A stretch of DNA of 7,809 nucleotides, from assembly GCA_937927695.1 (NCBI GenBank), contig CALBRU010000235.1:1-7809 (forward strand), written 5' to 3'. Positions 1 to 6,187 of the stretch are shown one piece after another. The stretch comes from an uncultured Thiomonas sp. GTDB lineage: Bacteria; Pseudomonadota; Gammaproteobacteria; Burkholderiales; Burkholderiaceae_C. Within the stretch, counting starts at the first letter, position 1. Each line of letters opens with the position of its first letter. The position numbers were made by a program, and so were the translations under genes. The notes beneath the pieces were generated by a model. It had not been told where the DNA came from. It saw only the letters and a program-made list of their open reading frames with translations, and did no database searches.

Positions 1-1
1 C

Positions 2-1156
2 ACCAAGTGCTTCCGCGACGAAGACCTGCGCGCCGACCGCCAGCCCGAATTCACTCAGATCGATTGCGAGACCTCCTTCCTGAACGAGCAGGAGATCCGC
101 GATCTGTTCGAAACCATGATCCGCGGCGTATTCAAGGAGGTACTGGGCGTGGAACTGGCCAACCCCTACCCGGTCATGACCTATGCGCAGGCCATGACCC
201 GCTTCGGCTCCGACAAGCCGGACCTGCGCGTCAAGATGGAGTTCACCGAACTCACCGACGTGATGGGCGATGTGGACTTCAAGGTGTTCTCCGGCCCGGC
301 CACCACCCCCGGTGGCCGCGTGGTCGCCCTGCGCGTGCCCGGCGGCGGCGAGATGAGCCGCAGCGAGATCGACGCCTATACCGAGTTCGTCAAGATCTAC
401 GGCGCCAAGGGTCTGGCGTGGATCAAGGTCAACGATGTGAGCAAAGGTCGCGATGGATTGCAGTCCCCCATCGTCAAGAACCTGCACGACGCGGCGATTG
501 CCGCCATCCTGCAGCGCAGCGGCGCGCAAAACGGCGACATCCTGTTCTTCGGCGCCGACAAGTCCAAGATCGTGGCCGACGCCATCGGCGCGCTACGGGT
601 CAGAATAGGCCACAGCGAATTCGGCAAGAGCCACGGCCTGTTCGACAACGTCTGGAAGCCGCTTTGGGTGGTCGACTTCCCCATGTTCGAGTTCGACGAG
701 GACAACCAGCGCTGGGCTGCCGTGCACCACCCCTTCACCGCGCCGAAGGATGGCCATGAAGAGCTGATGGACAGTGCCCCCGAGAAGTGCATCGCCAAGG
801 CCTACGACATGGTGCTCAACGGCTGGGAGATCGGCGGCGGCTCGGTGCGCATCCACCGCGCCGAAGTGCAGAGCAAGGTGTTCTCCGCGCTCAAGATCGG
901 CCCCGACGAGGCCCGCGCCAAGTTCGGCTTCCTGCTCGACGCCCTGCAATACGGCGCCCCGCCGCACGGCGGCATCGCCTTCGGTCTGGACCGCATCGTC
1001 ACCATGATGACCGGCGCCCAGAGCATCCGTGACGTCATCGCCTTCCCCAAAACCCAGCGCGCCCAGTGCCTGCTGACCAACGCGCCCAGCCCGGTCGATG
1101 AGAAGCAGTTGAAGGAGTTGCACATCCGCCTGCGCAATCCGCAGCCGGCGGCCTGA
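2..1156 (+). CDS. aspS: Aspartyl-tRNA synthetase, C-terminal part (5' end outside window)
   Basis: Class IIb aminoacyl-tRNA synthetase that charges tRNA-Asp with aspartate in the cytoplasm. The reading frame is open from base 2, and 384 residues precede the TGA. The first visible residues (TKCFRDEDLRADRQPEFTQ) are class II motif 2, with the ATP-binding Arg at residue 5 (E. coli Arg217 by alignment from memory). Next comes the bacterial GAD insertion domain (about residues 75-205, including GPA..GGRVVALRVPGG and FVKIYGAKGL). The catalytic core then resumes: HHPFTAPK, GGGSVRIH, KFGFLLDALQYG..PPHGGIAFGLDR. Motif 3 Arg is residue 331 (E. coli Arg537), followed by IRDVIAFPKT. The C-terminus is about the same length as in E. 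coli. The N-terminal anticodon-binding domain is missing only because of the window edge, so whether the enzyme discriminates tRNA-Asp from tRNA-Asn cannot be judged. A run of codons rare for this DNA lies at 593-607. Confidence 0.97.
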   Translation, partial: TKCFRDEDLRADRQPEFTQIDCETSFLNEQEIRDLFETMIRGVFKEVLGVELANPYPVMTYAQAMTRFGSDKPDLRVKMEFTELTDVMGDVDFKVFSGPATTPGGRVVALRVPGGGEMSRSEIDAYTEFVKIYGAKGLAWIKVNDVSKGRDGLQSPIVKNLHDAAIAAILQRSGAQNGDILFFGADKSKIVADAIGALRVRIGHSEFGKSHGLFDNVWKPLWVVDFPMFEFDEDNQRWAAVHHPFTAPKDGHEELMDSAPEKCIAKAYDMVLNGWEIGGGSVRIHRAEVQSKVFSALKIGPDEARAKFGFLLDALQYGAPPHGGIAFGLDRIVTMMTGAQSIRDVIAFPKTQRAQCLLTNAPSPVDEKQLKELHIRLRNPQPAA

Positions 1157-1160
1157 GCCG

Positions 1161-2288
1161 GTGAGTCCCGCCATGCCCCGATTCGACGATCCCACCCATG
1201 ACCACGAGGCCAGCGCGCTGGACGGCACGCTCGACACCACTCGCATCGACGACACCCGCATCAAGGCGGTGCGCGCGTTGATCTCTCCTGCGGTGCTGCT
1301 GGAAGAACTGCCGGTCACGCCGCAGATCGAGGCCGTGGTCGAGCAAGGCCGCGCCGCGGTGGCCGGTGTGCTGCACGGGCGCGATGACCGGCTGGTGGTC
1401 GTGGTTGGGCCGTGCTCCATTCACGATCACGATCAGGCCATCGACTATGCGCGCCGACTGCAGGCCACAGCGGCCGATCTGAGCGACGCCCTGGTGGTGG
1501 TGATGCGGGTGTACTTCGAGAAGCCGCGCACCACCGTGGGCTGGAAGGGCTATATCAACGACCCGCGGCTGGATGGCAGCTTCCGCATCAACCAGGGTCT
1601 GCAGCGTGCTCGGCAGTTGCTGCTGGAGATCAATTCGCTGGGGTTACCGGCGGGCACCGAGTTTCTCGATCTGCTCTCCCCGCAGTATTTCAGCGATCTC
1701 ATCGCCTGGGGCGCCATCGGCGCGCGCACCACCGAAAGCCAGAGTCACCGCCAGCTCGCCTCGGGGCTGTCCTGTCCCGTGGGCTTCAAGAACGGCACCG
1801 ACGGCGGGGTGCAGGTGGCGGCCGATGCCATGGTGTCGGCGGCCAGCGGCCATGCCTTCATGGGCATGACCAAAATGGGCGTGGCGGCGATTTTCGAGAC
1901 TCGCGGTAATGCGGATTGCCACGTCATTCTGCGCGGCGGCAAGGCGCCGAACTTCGATGCCGCCTCGGTGGACGCCGCCTGCGCCGCGTTGGCCAAAGCC
2001 GGACAGCGCGAACAGGTGATGATCGACTGCTCGCACGCCAATTCGGCCAAGCAGCCGCGCAAGCAGATGGAAGTGGCCGCCAGCATCGCGCAGCGCATCG
2101 CCGCAGGCGAGCGGCGCATCCTGGGCGTGATGGTGGAGAGCCACCTCTGCGAAGGGCGGCAGGATCTGAAACCGGGTCAGCCGCTTGTGCCGGGCGTATC
2201 CATCACCGACGCCTGCCTGGGCTGGGACGACACCGTGCCATTGTTGCGCGGGCTGGCCGATGCGGTGCGCAAGCGGCGCGAAATCTGA
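1161..2288 (+). CDS. aroG: 3-deoxy-7-phosphoheptulonate (DAHP) synthase, class I, AroG/F/H family
   Basis: Condenses phosphoenolpyruvate with erythrose 4-phosphate to DAHP, the first step of the shikimate pathway. The length is 375 aa from GTG 1161. E. coli AroG is 350 aa and aligns almost throughout, with about 24 extra residues here at the N-terminus. Visible active-site motifs: GPCSIHD with the metal ligand Cys85 (E. coli Cys61), FEKPRTTVGWKG (PEP-binding Lys/Arg), GAIGARTTESQ, GFKNGTDG, HVILRGGKAPN (His metal ligand), MVESH (Glu) and SITDACLGW (Asp). The TPQ/SPQ region that lines the feedback site is SPQ here. Overall the sequence is closer to Phe-sensitive AroG than to AroF or AroH, but the allosteric effector is not proven. 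Start choice: GTG 1161 gives the longest form, while ATG 1173 is in frame with GGTGAG (1160-1165) seven bases upstream and is at least as likely. The gene follows aspS after 4 bp (or 16 bp), so it is probably cotranscribed with it. Confidence 0.95.
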   Translation: MSPAMPRFDDPTHDHEASALDGTLDTTRIDDTRIKAVRALISPAVLLEELPVTPQIEAVVEQGRAAVAGVLHGRDDRLVVVVGPCSIHDHDQAIDYARRLQATAADLSDALVVVMRVYFEKPRTTVGWKGYINDPRLDGSFRINQGLQRARQLLLEINSLGLPAGTEFLDLLSPQYFSDLIAWGAIGARTTESQSHRQLASGLSCPVGFKNGTDGGVQVAADAMVSAASGHAFMGMTKMGVAAIFETRGNADCHVILRGGKAPNFDAASVDAACAALAKAGQREQVMIDCSHANSAKQPRKQMEVAASIAQRIAAGERRILGVMVESHLCEGRQDLKPGQPLVPGVSITDACLGWDDTVPLLRGLADAVRKRREI

Positions 2289-2291
2289 GAT

Positions 2292-3134
2292 TTACTGGCT
2301 TTTTGCATCGGGAAAGAACAGCGGCTCGCCGCCGATTTTGTAGCTGGCAATCGCCTGCTGGCCTGTCGGGCCGGTGATCCAGTCGATGAAGGCGCGGCCC
2401 TGCGCCGCCTTGACCTGCGGATGCTTGGCCGGATTGACCAGCATCACGCCGTAAGGATTGAACAGCGCCTTGTCGCCTTGCAGCACGATGGTCAGCTCAC
2501 CGCGATTCTTGAACGCCAGCCAAGTGCCGCGGTCGCTCAGGGTGTAGGCGTTCAGCGCCGCGGCAGTGTTGAGCGCCTGTCCCATGCCTGCGCCGATTTC
2601 GCGGTACCACTTGCCCCGGCCCTCGGCCACCGGGTCGACTCCGGCCTGCTTCCACGCGCGCAGCTCTGCGGCATGCGTGCCGCTTTTGTCCCCACGCGAG
2701 ATGAACAGGGTTTGGCTCGACGCGACCCGGCGCAAGGCCTGCGACAAGGTCTTGACCTGCGTCACCCCGGCGGGATCGGACTTCGGCCCGACGAGCACAA
2801 AATCGTTGTACATCACATCGCGCCGATCCACGCCCCAGCCTTCGCCAACGAAGCGGTCTTCCGCGGCATGATCGTGGACGAACACCACGTCGGCATCGCC
2901 GCGCCGACCGATGTCCAGCGCCTGTCCCGTCCCCACCGCCACCACCTTCACCGCGATGCCCGTGTCGCGGGTGAACAAGGGCAGGATGTGGCCGAACAGG
3001 CCCGATTGTTCGGTGGATGTGGTCGAGGCGACGACGATGCTGGGCGGCGTCTGCGCCCCGGCGACGAGCGACGCGAGTCCGAGCGCCGCAGCGGCGATCA
3101 GACGGATGAATGGCAAACGAAATCGCGTGAACAT
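2292..3134 (-). CDS. tupA: Tungstate ABC transporter, periplasmic substrate-binding protein TupA
   Basis: Periplasmic receptor that captures tungstate and delivers it to the TupB permease. The protein is 280 aa from ATG 3134. Its N-terminus is a classic Sec signal peptide: basic MFTRFRLPFIR, hydrophobic LIAAAALGLASLV, then AGA-Q, where cleavage is expected near residue 27-28. The mature start VVASTTSTEQSGLFG is the TupA anion-binding motif (TTTST in most relatives, STTST here). Further family hallmarks are AVGTGQALDIGRRGDADVVF, VMYNDFVLVGP.SDPAG, FISRGDKSGTH (its Arg147 is a candidate oxyanion ligand) and a C-terminal NPYGVMLVNP. An in-frame ATG at 3194 would add 20 residues (MRISPTHPTVP...) before the signal peptide and is less likely; the 3134 start has a weak GAGAG (3142-3146) upstream. 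The start lies 37 bp inside the end of tupC, implying coupled translation. The gene is last in the tupBCA operon. Phosphate or molybdate binding is less likely given these motifs. Confidence 0.93.
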   Translation of the reverse strand: MFTRFRLPFIRLIAAAALGLASLVAGAQTPPSIVVASTTSTEQSGLFGHILPLFTRDTGIAVKVVAVGTGQALDIGRRGDADVVFVHDHAAEDRFVGEGWGVDRRDVMYNDFVLVGPKSDPAGVTQVKTLSQALRRVASSQTLFISRGDKSGTHAAELRAWKQAGVDPVAEGRGKWYREIGAGMGQALNTAAALNAYTLSDRGTWLAFKNRGELTIVLQGDKALFNPYGVMLVNPAKHPQVKAAQGRAFIDWITGPTGQQAIASYKIGGEPLFFPDAKSQ

Positions 3135-3856
3135 GCGAGGTCTCTCGGGTGAATGGCGCCGAGGCACTGTGGGGTGTGTGGGTGAAATGCGCAAGAGGTT
3201 TGCAACTGGCCGTGATCCAGCCGCAGCACGCGCTGCGCCAGCGCGATTTCCTCTGAGCGGTGGGTGCTAAGCACCACGGTGATGCCTTGCGCGGCGAGCT
3301 CCTGCACGTCTTGCAGGATGGCTGCGCTGGCTTGCGGATCGAGATGGCTGCACGGCTCGTCGAGCAGCAGCAGCGCGGGTCGCATCATCCAGGCACGTGC
3401 CAGCGCCAGCCGCTGACGCTGGCCGGAAGACAGGCTGGCGGCGCTCTGCCGCGCCCGGCTCTGCAGCCCGGCGCGGATCAGCGCGGCCTCGATCAAACCG
3501 GGGTCTGATCCGCGCCCAGTCAGGGCGAGGCGCAGGTTGTCCGTCACCGTGCCGCGCAGCATGGGGGTGTGCGCAAACACCATGGCCTGTCCCGCATAGG
3601 CCATGCCGTCCAACGACGGCTCTTGTCCGGCAAAGAGCAGCCGACCGCAGGTGGGCAACTCCAGGCCGTGGATGAGGCGCAACAGGCTGGTCTTGCCCGA
3701 TCCATTGGGCCCGACCACCGCGGTGATGCCGCCCCGCGCGATCTGCAGATCGAGACCACGCAGCACCCAGTTTGCCCCGCGACGCAAACCCACGCCCTGC
3801 AGGCTGATGGGAAACGGCGCCGCGCAAGCCACGCCAGCGCCGCAAGAGCCGTTCAT
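3098..3856 (-). CDS. tupC: Tungstate ABC transporter, ATP-binding protein TupC
   Basis: ATPase that powers tungstate import from the inner face of the cytoplasmic membrane. The protein is 252 aa from ATG 3856. Motifs in order: Walker A GPNGSGKTS (49-57), ABC signature LSSGQRQRLALARA (142-155; LSSGQ instead of LSGGQ), Walker B ALLLLDEP (161-168), D-loop SHLD (170-173) and switch His199 (STHR). The Q-loop is unusual: where relatives read VFQxPxML this protein has VFAHTPML (93-100), so the conserved Gln is replaced by Ala95 or His96. The last 34 or so residues (from about 219, cysteine- and histidine-containing) resemble no known ABC domain and overlap the tupA start region, so they may be a read-through tail. 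The start is supported by an ATGA overlap with the tupB stop and by a strong Shine-Dalgarno GGGGAGGG at 3860-3867. A longer upstream reading in this frame lies inside tupB and is discounted. Position between tupB and tupA identifies it as tungstate-specific. Confidence 0.92.
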   Translation of the reverse strand: MNGSCGAGVACAAPFPISLQGVGLRRGANWVLRGLDLQIARGGITAVVGPNGSGKTSLLRLIHGLELPTCGRLLFAGQEPSLDGMAYAGQAMVFAHTPMLRGTVTDNLRLALTGRGSDPGLIEAALIRAGLQSRARQSAASLSSGQRQRLALARAWMMRPALLLLDEPCSHLDPQASAAILQDVQELAAQGITVVLSTHRSEEIALAQRVLRLDHGQLQTSCAFHPHTPQCLGAIHPRDLACSRDFVCHSSV

Positions 3857-4548
3857 GCGCCCTCCCCATAGCGCGCCGCCGCATACTGCCGCAACAGGGC
3901 CGCAGCCGCATTGACCCCCAGCACCAGCGTCATCAGCACCGCGCCCAGCGCCAGGGCCAACGGCAGGTCGCCCTTGCTGGTTTCCAGCGCGATGGCCGTG
4001 GTCATGGTGCGGGTGTAGCCCTCGATATTGCCGCCTGCAATCATCACCGCGCCCACCTCGGAGACGGCGCGACCAAACCCGGCCAGGGCGGCCACCAGCA
4101 AGGCATGGCGACAGTCCCACAGCAGCCAACGCACGCGTTGCAGCGCCCCCAGGCGCAAGGAACGCAGCGTGTCGCCGTGCAGCCGCCAGGATTCGGCAAC
4201 GATCTGCCGCGCGACGGCGGCGATCAGCGGCGTGGTGAGAATGGTCTGCGCCAGAACCATGGCCGACACGGAAAACAACAGCCCCAGTTCACCCAGCGGC
4301 CCGCTGCGCGACAGCAACAGATACACCAGCAGACCAACGATGACCGAGGGCAGCCCGAGCAGGCTGTTGAGCAGCGCCACCACCACGCCGCGCCCGGTAA
4401 ACGCATGCACCGCCAGCCACGCCCCCAGCGGCAAACCGAACAGCAAACCGAGCAGCACGCTGGTGCCGCTGACGCGCAGCGACACGCCGACGATGTGCCA
4501 AGTGGCCGCATCGCCCGCAGCCAGCAAGTGCCAGACCTGGGAGAACAT
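3853..4548 (-). CDS. tupB: Tungstate ABC transporter, permease TupB
   Basis: Inner-membrane channel subunit of the tungstate importer, 231 aa. Hydrophobic segments at about residues 15-48, 54-80, 88-112, 148-172 and 194-220 fit a five- to six-helix permease. The cytoplasmic EAA-type loop that docks the ATPase is around 153-174 (AALAGFGRAVSEVGAVMIAGG). GGNIEGYTRTMTTAIALETSKGD (172-194) is the stretch I associate with TupB rather than with molybdate (ModB) or phosphate permeases. It is the first gene of tupBCA, and its stop overlaps the tupC start by four bases (ATGA). The ATG at 4548 is the only ATG in frame after the upstream stop. It has no Shine-Dalgarno sequence: the mRNA just upstream is C-rich (CCCCTCCACCC), so translation initiation is probably weak or leader-dependent. 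The promoter and a possible repressor site lie in the 102-bp gap to the MocR gene. Confidence 0.93.
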   Translation of the reverse strand: MFSQVWHLLAAGDAATWHIVGVSLRVSGTSVLLGLLFGLPLGAWLAVHAFTGRGVVVALLNSLLGLPSVIVGLLVYLLLSRSGPLGELGLLFSVSAMVLAQTILTTPLIAAVARQIVAESWRLHGDTLRSLRLGALQRVRWLLWDCRHALLVAALAGFGRAVSEVGAVMIAGGNIEGYTRTMTTAIALETSKGDLPLALALGAVLMTLVLGVNAAAALLRQYAAARYGEGA

Positions 4549-4571
4549 GGGTGGAGGGGATGAGCGAAAGA

Positions 4572-4596
4572 GCGATGTACATTTGGATACTATCGC
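4572..4596. promoter_or_regulatory. Imperfect inverted repeat over the tup promoter, possible ModE/TunR-like operator
   Basis: On the + strand the arms are GCGATGTACA and TACTATCGC, separated by TTTGGA. On the tup-sense strand this reads GCGATAGTAT...TGTACATCGC. The outer GCGAT/ATCGC arms are exact, and both half-sites carry a GTA shifted by one base. The right half contains TACAT, which fits the TAYAT half of the E. coli ModE box as I remember it; the left half (AGTAT) fits TATAT poorly. The site covers the predicted -10 element and start point, the normal place for repression by an oxyanion-loaded regulator. No ModE or TunR gene is in the window, so the regulator is inferred. Confidence 0.35.
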
Positions 4597-4615
4597 AACG
4601 CGTCGTTTCTTTCAC
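4587..4615 (-). promoter_or_regulatory. Candidate sigma70-type promoter of tupBCA
   Basis: On the - strand, GTGAAA (4615-4610, four of six matches to TTGACA) is followed after exactly 17 bp by TAGTAT (4592-4587, four of six matches to TATAAT). Transcription would start near 4580, giving a leader of about 32 nt before the tupB ATG. This is the best such pair I found in the gap between the MocR gene and tupB. It is a prediction from spacing and consensus alone. Confidence 0.45.
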
Positions 4616-4625
4616 CGCGCTGTCC

Positions 4626-4649
4626 GCCGTATTGGCGGCCGCATACGGC
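4626..4649. repeat. Short inverted repeat just after the MocR gene stop
   Basis: GCCGTAT (4626-4632) and ATACGGC (4643-4649) form a perfect 7-bp stem around a 10-base loop that itself contains GCGGCCGC. It lies immediately downstream of the MocR gene stop (TAA, 4653-4651 on the - strand) and upstream of the tup promoter. It could act as a transcript end or an insulating hairpin. There is no T-tract on the - strand side, so it is not a convincing intrinsic terminator; the only T run (TTT, 4650-4652) is on the + strand side. Confidence 0.35.
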
Positions 4650-4650
4650 T

Positions 4651-6120
4651 TTAGCGCCGCGCGGCGGCAAAGGCACGCCAGAACGCTTCGTCTTGCGTCT
4701 GGGTGAAGTTGATGCGCATGCGGGTGGAAGGCTGCTGCTGCGGGTCGAACAGGTGGCCGGGCGCGAGAAGATAGCCCACGTCGAGCAGGCGCTGCGACAG
4801 CGTGGCCGTGTCCACACCGGTGTCCACCCAACCCAGCAGCCCGCGTGGCGCGGTGACAAAGCGGCAGCCCGCCTTCTCGGCCAGCCGCACTGAACGCGCC
4901 CGCGCGGTATCGAGCCGGTCGCGTACCTGTTGCGTGGTGCGCCGCAACTGCCCCTGCCCCAGCACATGGGCGAGCACCCGCTCGGTGAGCGTGGGGGTGG
5001 TGAGCACGGCGAGCAACTTCTGATCGATCAGACGGTCGATGACGGCGGGCGCCGCGGCGACAAAGCCTACACGCCAGCCGGGCGCGAGGATTTTGGAGAA
5101 CCCGCTGAGATAAATGGTGTGCTGCAGTTGGTCGAGCACACTCATGCGCGGGCTGCTGGGTTCGGCCAAGGCGGCATAGACATCGTCTTCGACCACCTGA
5201 AAGCCGTGGCGCTGCGCCAGTTGCAGCACGCGGTGTGCGCTGGCCGCACTCAGGCTCTGCCCTGTTGGGTTGTGCAGCACGCTCACGCAGACGAACAGAC
5301 GCGGCGCGTGGGCGCGGGCGAGCTGCTCCAGCGTGCCGAGATCCGGCCCGTCCGCACCGCGCGGCACCGGCAGCAGCTTGAGCCCGTGGTGTGCCATCTG
5401 CGCGAACTGCATCGCCCAGCCGGGACTTTCGACCAGTACCGCGTCGCCGGGGCGGGTGAGGGCGCGCAACACGAGATCGAGCGCCTGTGATGCGCCATTG
5501 GTGGTCAGAATCTGCTGCGGCAGCACTTGCAGAGACAAGCCGGCCAATTGCCGCGACAAGGCTTCGCGCAGGGCCAGATCACCCAGCGGATCCCCGTAGT
5601 GCAGCGAAGCCTGCCCCAGTTCGTTCGCGCGGGCGATGCGCCGCAAGGCCGCGCCCAGCGCCGCGCTCTCCAGCCACGCTGCGGGCAACACGCCGGAACC
5701 GGGCGCGCCGCGCAGCGCTACCGCGGCGCCCGCTCCCATTTGATGAAACATGCCGCGCACCAGCGCGGTGGCGTGCGTCGGCGCCAACATGGGCGCCGCG
5801 GCATCGGTCTGCGTGGCGCTAGGCCGCGCCAGCACGGGCGTGTCACCGGGCGCCCGCACGAAATACCCTCTTTGGGCGCGCGCCTCCACCAGCCCGAGAG
5901 CCTGCAGCCGGTCATACGCAGCCACCACGGTTTGTGTGCTCAGCCCGTACCGCCGGGCGCAATCGCGCACCGACGGCAGGCGGCTGCCAGGAGGCAACAA
6001 GCGGTTGCGGATGCGGGCGGAAAACTGGGCGCTGAGCTGCTCCGCCAAGGTGGTCGCCGCATGGCGCTGCAGCGTGCCCGCCTCGGGGACCGAGCTCGCT
6101 GTATTGGCGATCTCATCCAT
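4651..6120 (-). CDS. MocR-family transcriptional regulator (GntR winged helix plus aminotransferase-like domain)
   Basis: PLP-dependent DNA-binding regulator of the MocR/GabR/PdxR/TauR type, 489 aa, within the usual size for the family. An N-terminal GntR winged helix-turn-helix spans about residues 24-90 (LAEQLSAQFSARIRNRLLPP, GSRLPSVRDCARRYGLS, the recognition helix TQTVVAAYDRLQ, and the wing VEARAQRGYFVR). After a linker (about 91-130), a fold-type I aminotransferase domain fills the rest: HYGDPLGDLALREALS, TNGASQALDL, HNPTGQ (Asn284), EDDVYA (Asp312/313) and the PLP-binding lysine Lys343 in SGFSKILAPGWRVGF. An Arg-rich motif near the end (RMRINFT) would bind a substrate carboxylate. All PLP-binding residues look intact, so it probably binds PLP and an amino acid or its external aldimine. 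An AGGA (6126-6129) precedes the ATG by five bases. It is transcribed divergently from the EamA transporter gene, its most likely target, and is probably autoregulated. The effector cannot be read from the sequence. Confidence 0.93.
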   Translation of the reverse strand: MDEIANTASSVPEAGTLQRHAATTLAEQLSAQFSARIRNRLLPPGSRLPSVRDCARRYGLSTQTVVAAYDRLQALGLVEARAQRGYFVRAPGDTPVLARPSATQTDAAAPMLAPTHATALVRGMFHQMGAGAAVALRGAPGSGVLPAAWLESAALGAALRRIARANELGQASLHYGDPLGDLALREALSRQLAGLSLQVLPQQILTTNGASQALDLVLRALTRPGDAVLVESPGWAMQFAQMAHHGLKLLPVPRGADGPDLGTLEQLARAHAPRLFVCVSVLHNPTGQSLSAASAHRVLQLAQRHGFQVVEDDVYAALAEPSSPRMSVLDQLQHTIYLSGFSKILAPGWRVGFVAAAPAVIDRLIDQKLLAVLTTPTLTERVLAHVLGQGQLRRTTQQVRDRLDTARARSVRLAEKAGCRFVTAPRGLLGWVDTGVDTATLSQRLLDVGYLLAPGHLFDPQQQPSTRMRINFTQTQDEAFWRAFAAARR

Positions 6121-6144
6121 ACAGATCCTGTTTTGTACTCATCA

Positions 6145-6173
6145 GGTGTATTGGTGGTGTATTGCATTACACC
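6145..6173. promoter_or_regulatory. Probable MocR operator: two direct repeats plus an inverted half-site
   Basis: GGTGTATTG occurs at 6145-6153 and again, identically, at 6156-6164. The 11-bp period places the copies on nearly the same helix face. The second copy also forms an 18-bp dyad with TACACC (6168-6173): GGTGTATTGCATTACACC matches its own reverse complement at 16 of 18 positions. Paired direct repeats, sometimes with an inverted one, are what characterised MocR regulators such as GabR and PdxR bind. The array fills the centre of the only space between the MocR gene and its divergent neighbour, so it could control both promoters. No clear -35/-10 pair is visible for either gene. Confidence 0.6.
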
Positions 6174-6187
6174 CTAAGCTGCGTTCC

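Noticed and set aside
593..1420. 275-codon open frame on the - strand across the end of aspS and the start of the DAHP synthase gene
   Set aside because: It lies antisense to two strongly conserved genes and its translation is low-complexity and unlike any family. Long antisense frames are common in GC-rich DNA.
3135..3194. Longer TupA from ATG 3194
   Set aside because: It would put 20 Pro/Arg-rich residues before a complete Sec signal peptide that begins properly at 3134.
3857..4129. Extension of TupC upstream to ATG 4129
   Set aside because: The added residues are encoded inside tupB in another frame and are low-complexity. ATG 3856 has a strong ribosome site and the ATGA overlap.
4289..4831. 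180-codon - strand frame covering the tup promoter and part of tupB and the MocR gene
   Set aside because: It overlaps two conserved genes out of frame and shows no recognisable domain.
6114..6143. Nine-codon ORF starting just upstream of the MocR gene and overlapping its start (ATGAGTACAAAACAGG... to TGA)
   Set aside because: It has no ribosome-binding site or attenuator-like codon content. It is most likely chance sequence in the leader.
5750..6187. Upstream in-frame extension of the EamA transporter to ATG 5750
   Set aside because: The extra 146 codons lie antisense to the MocR winged-helix region and cross the operator. The transporter family begins near the 6188 start.
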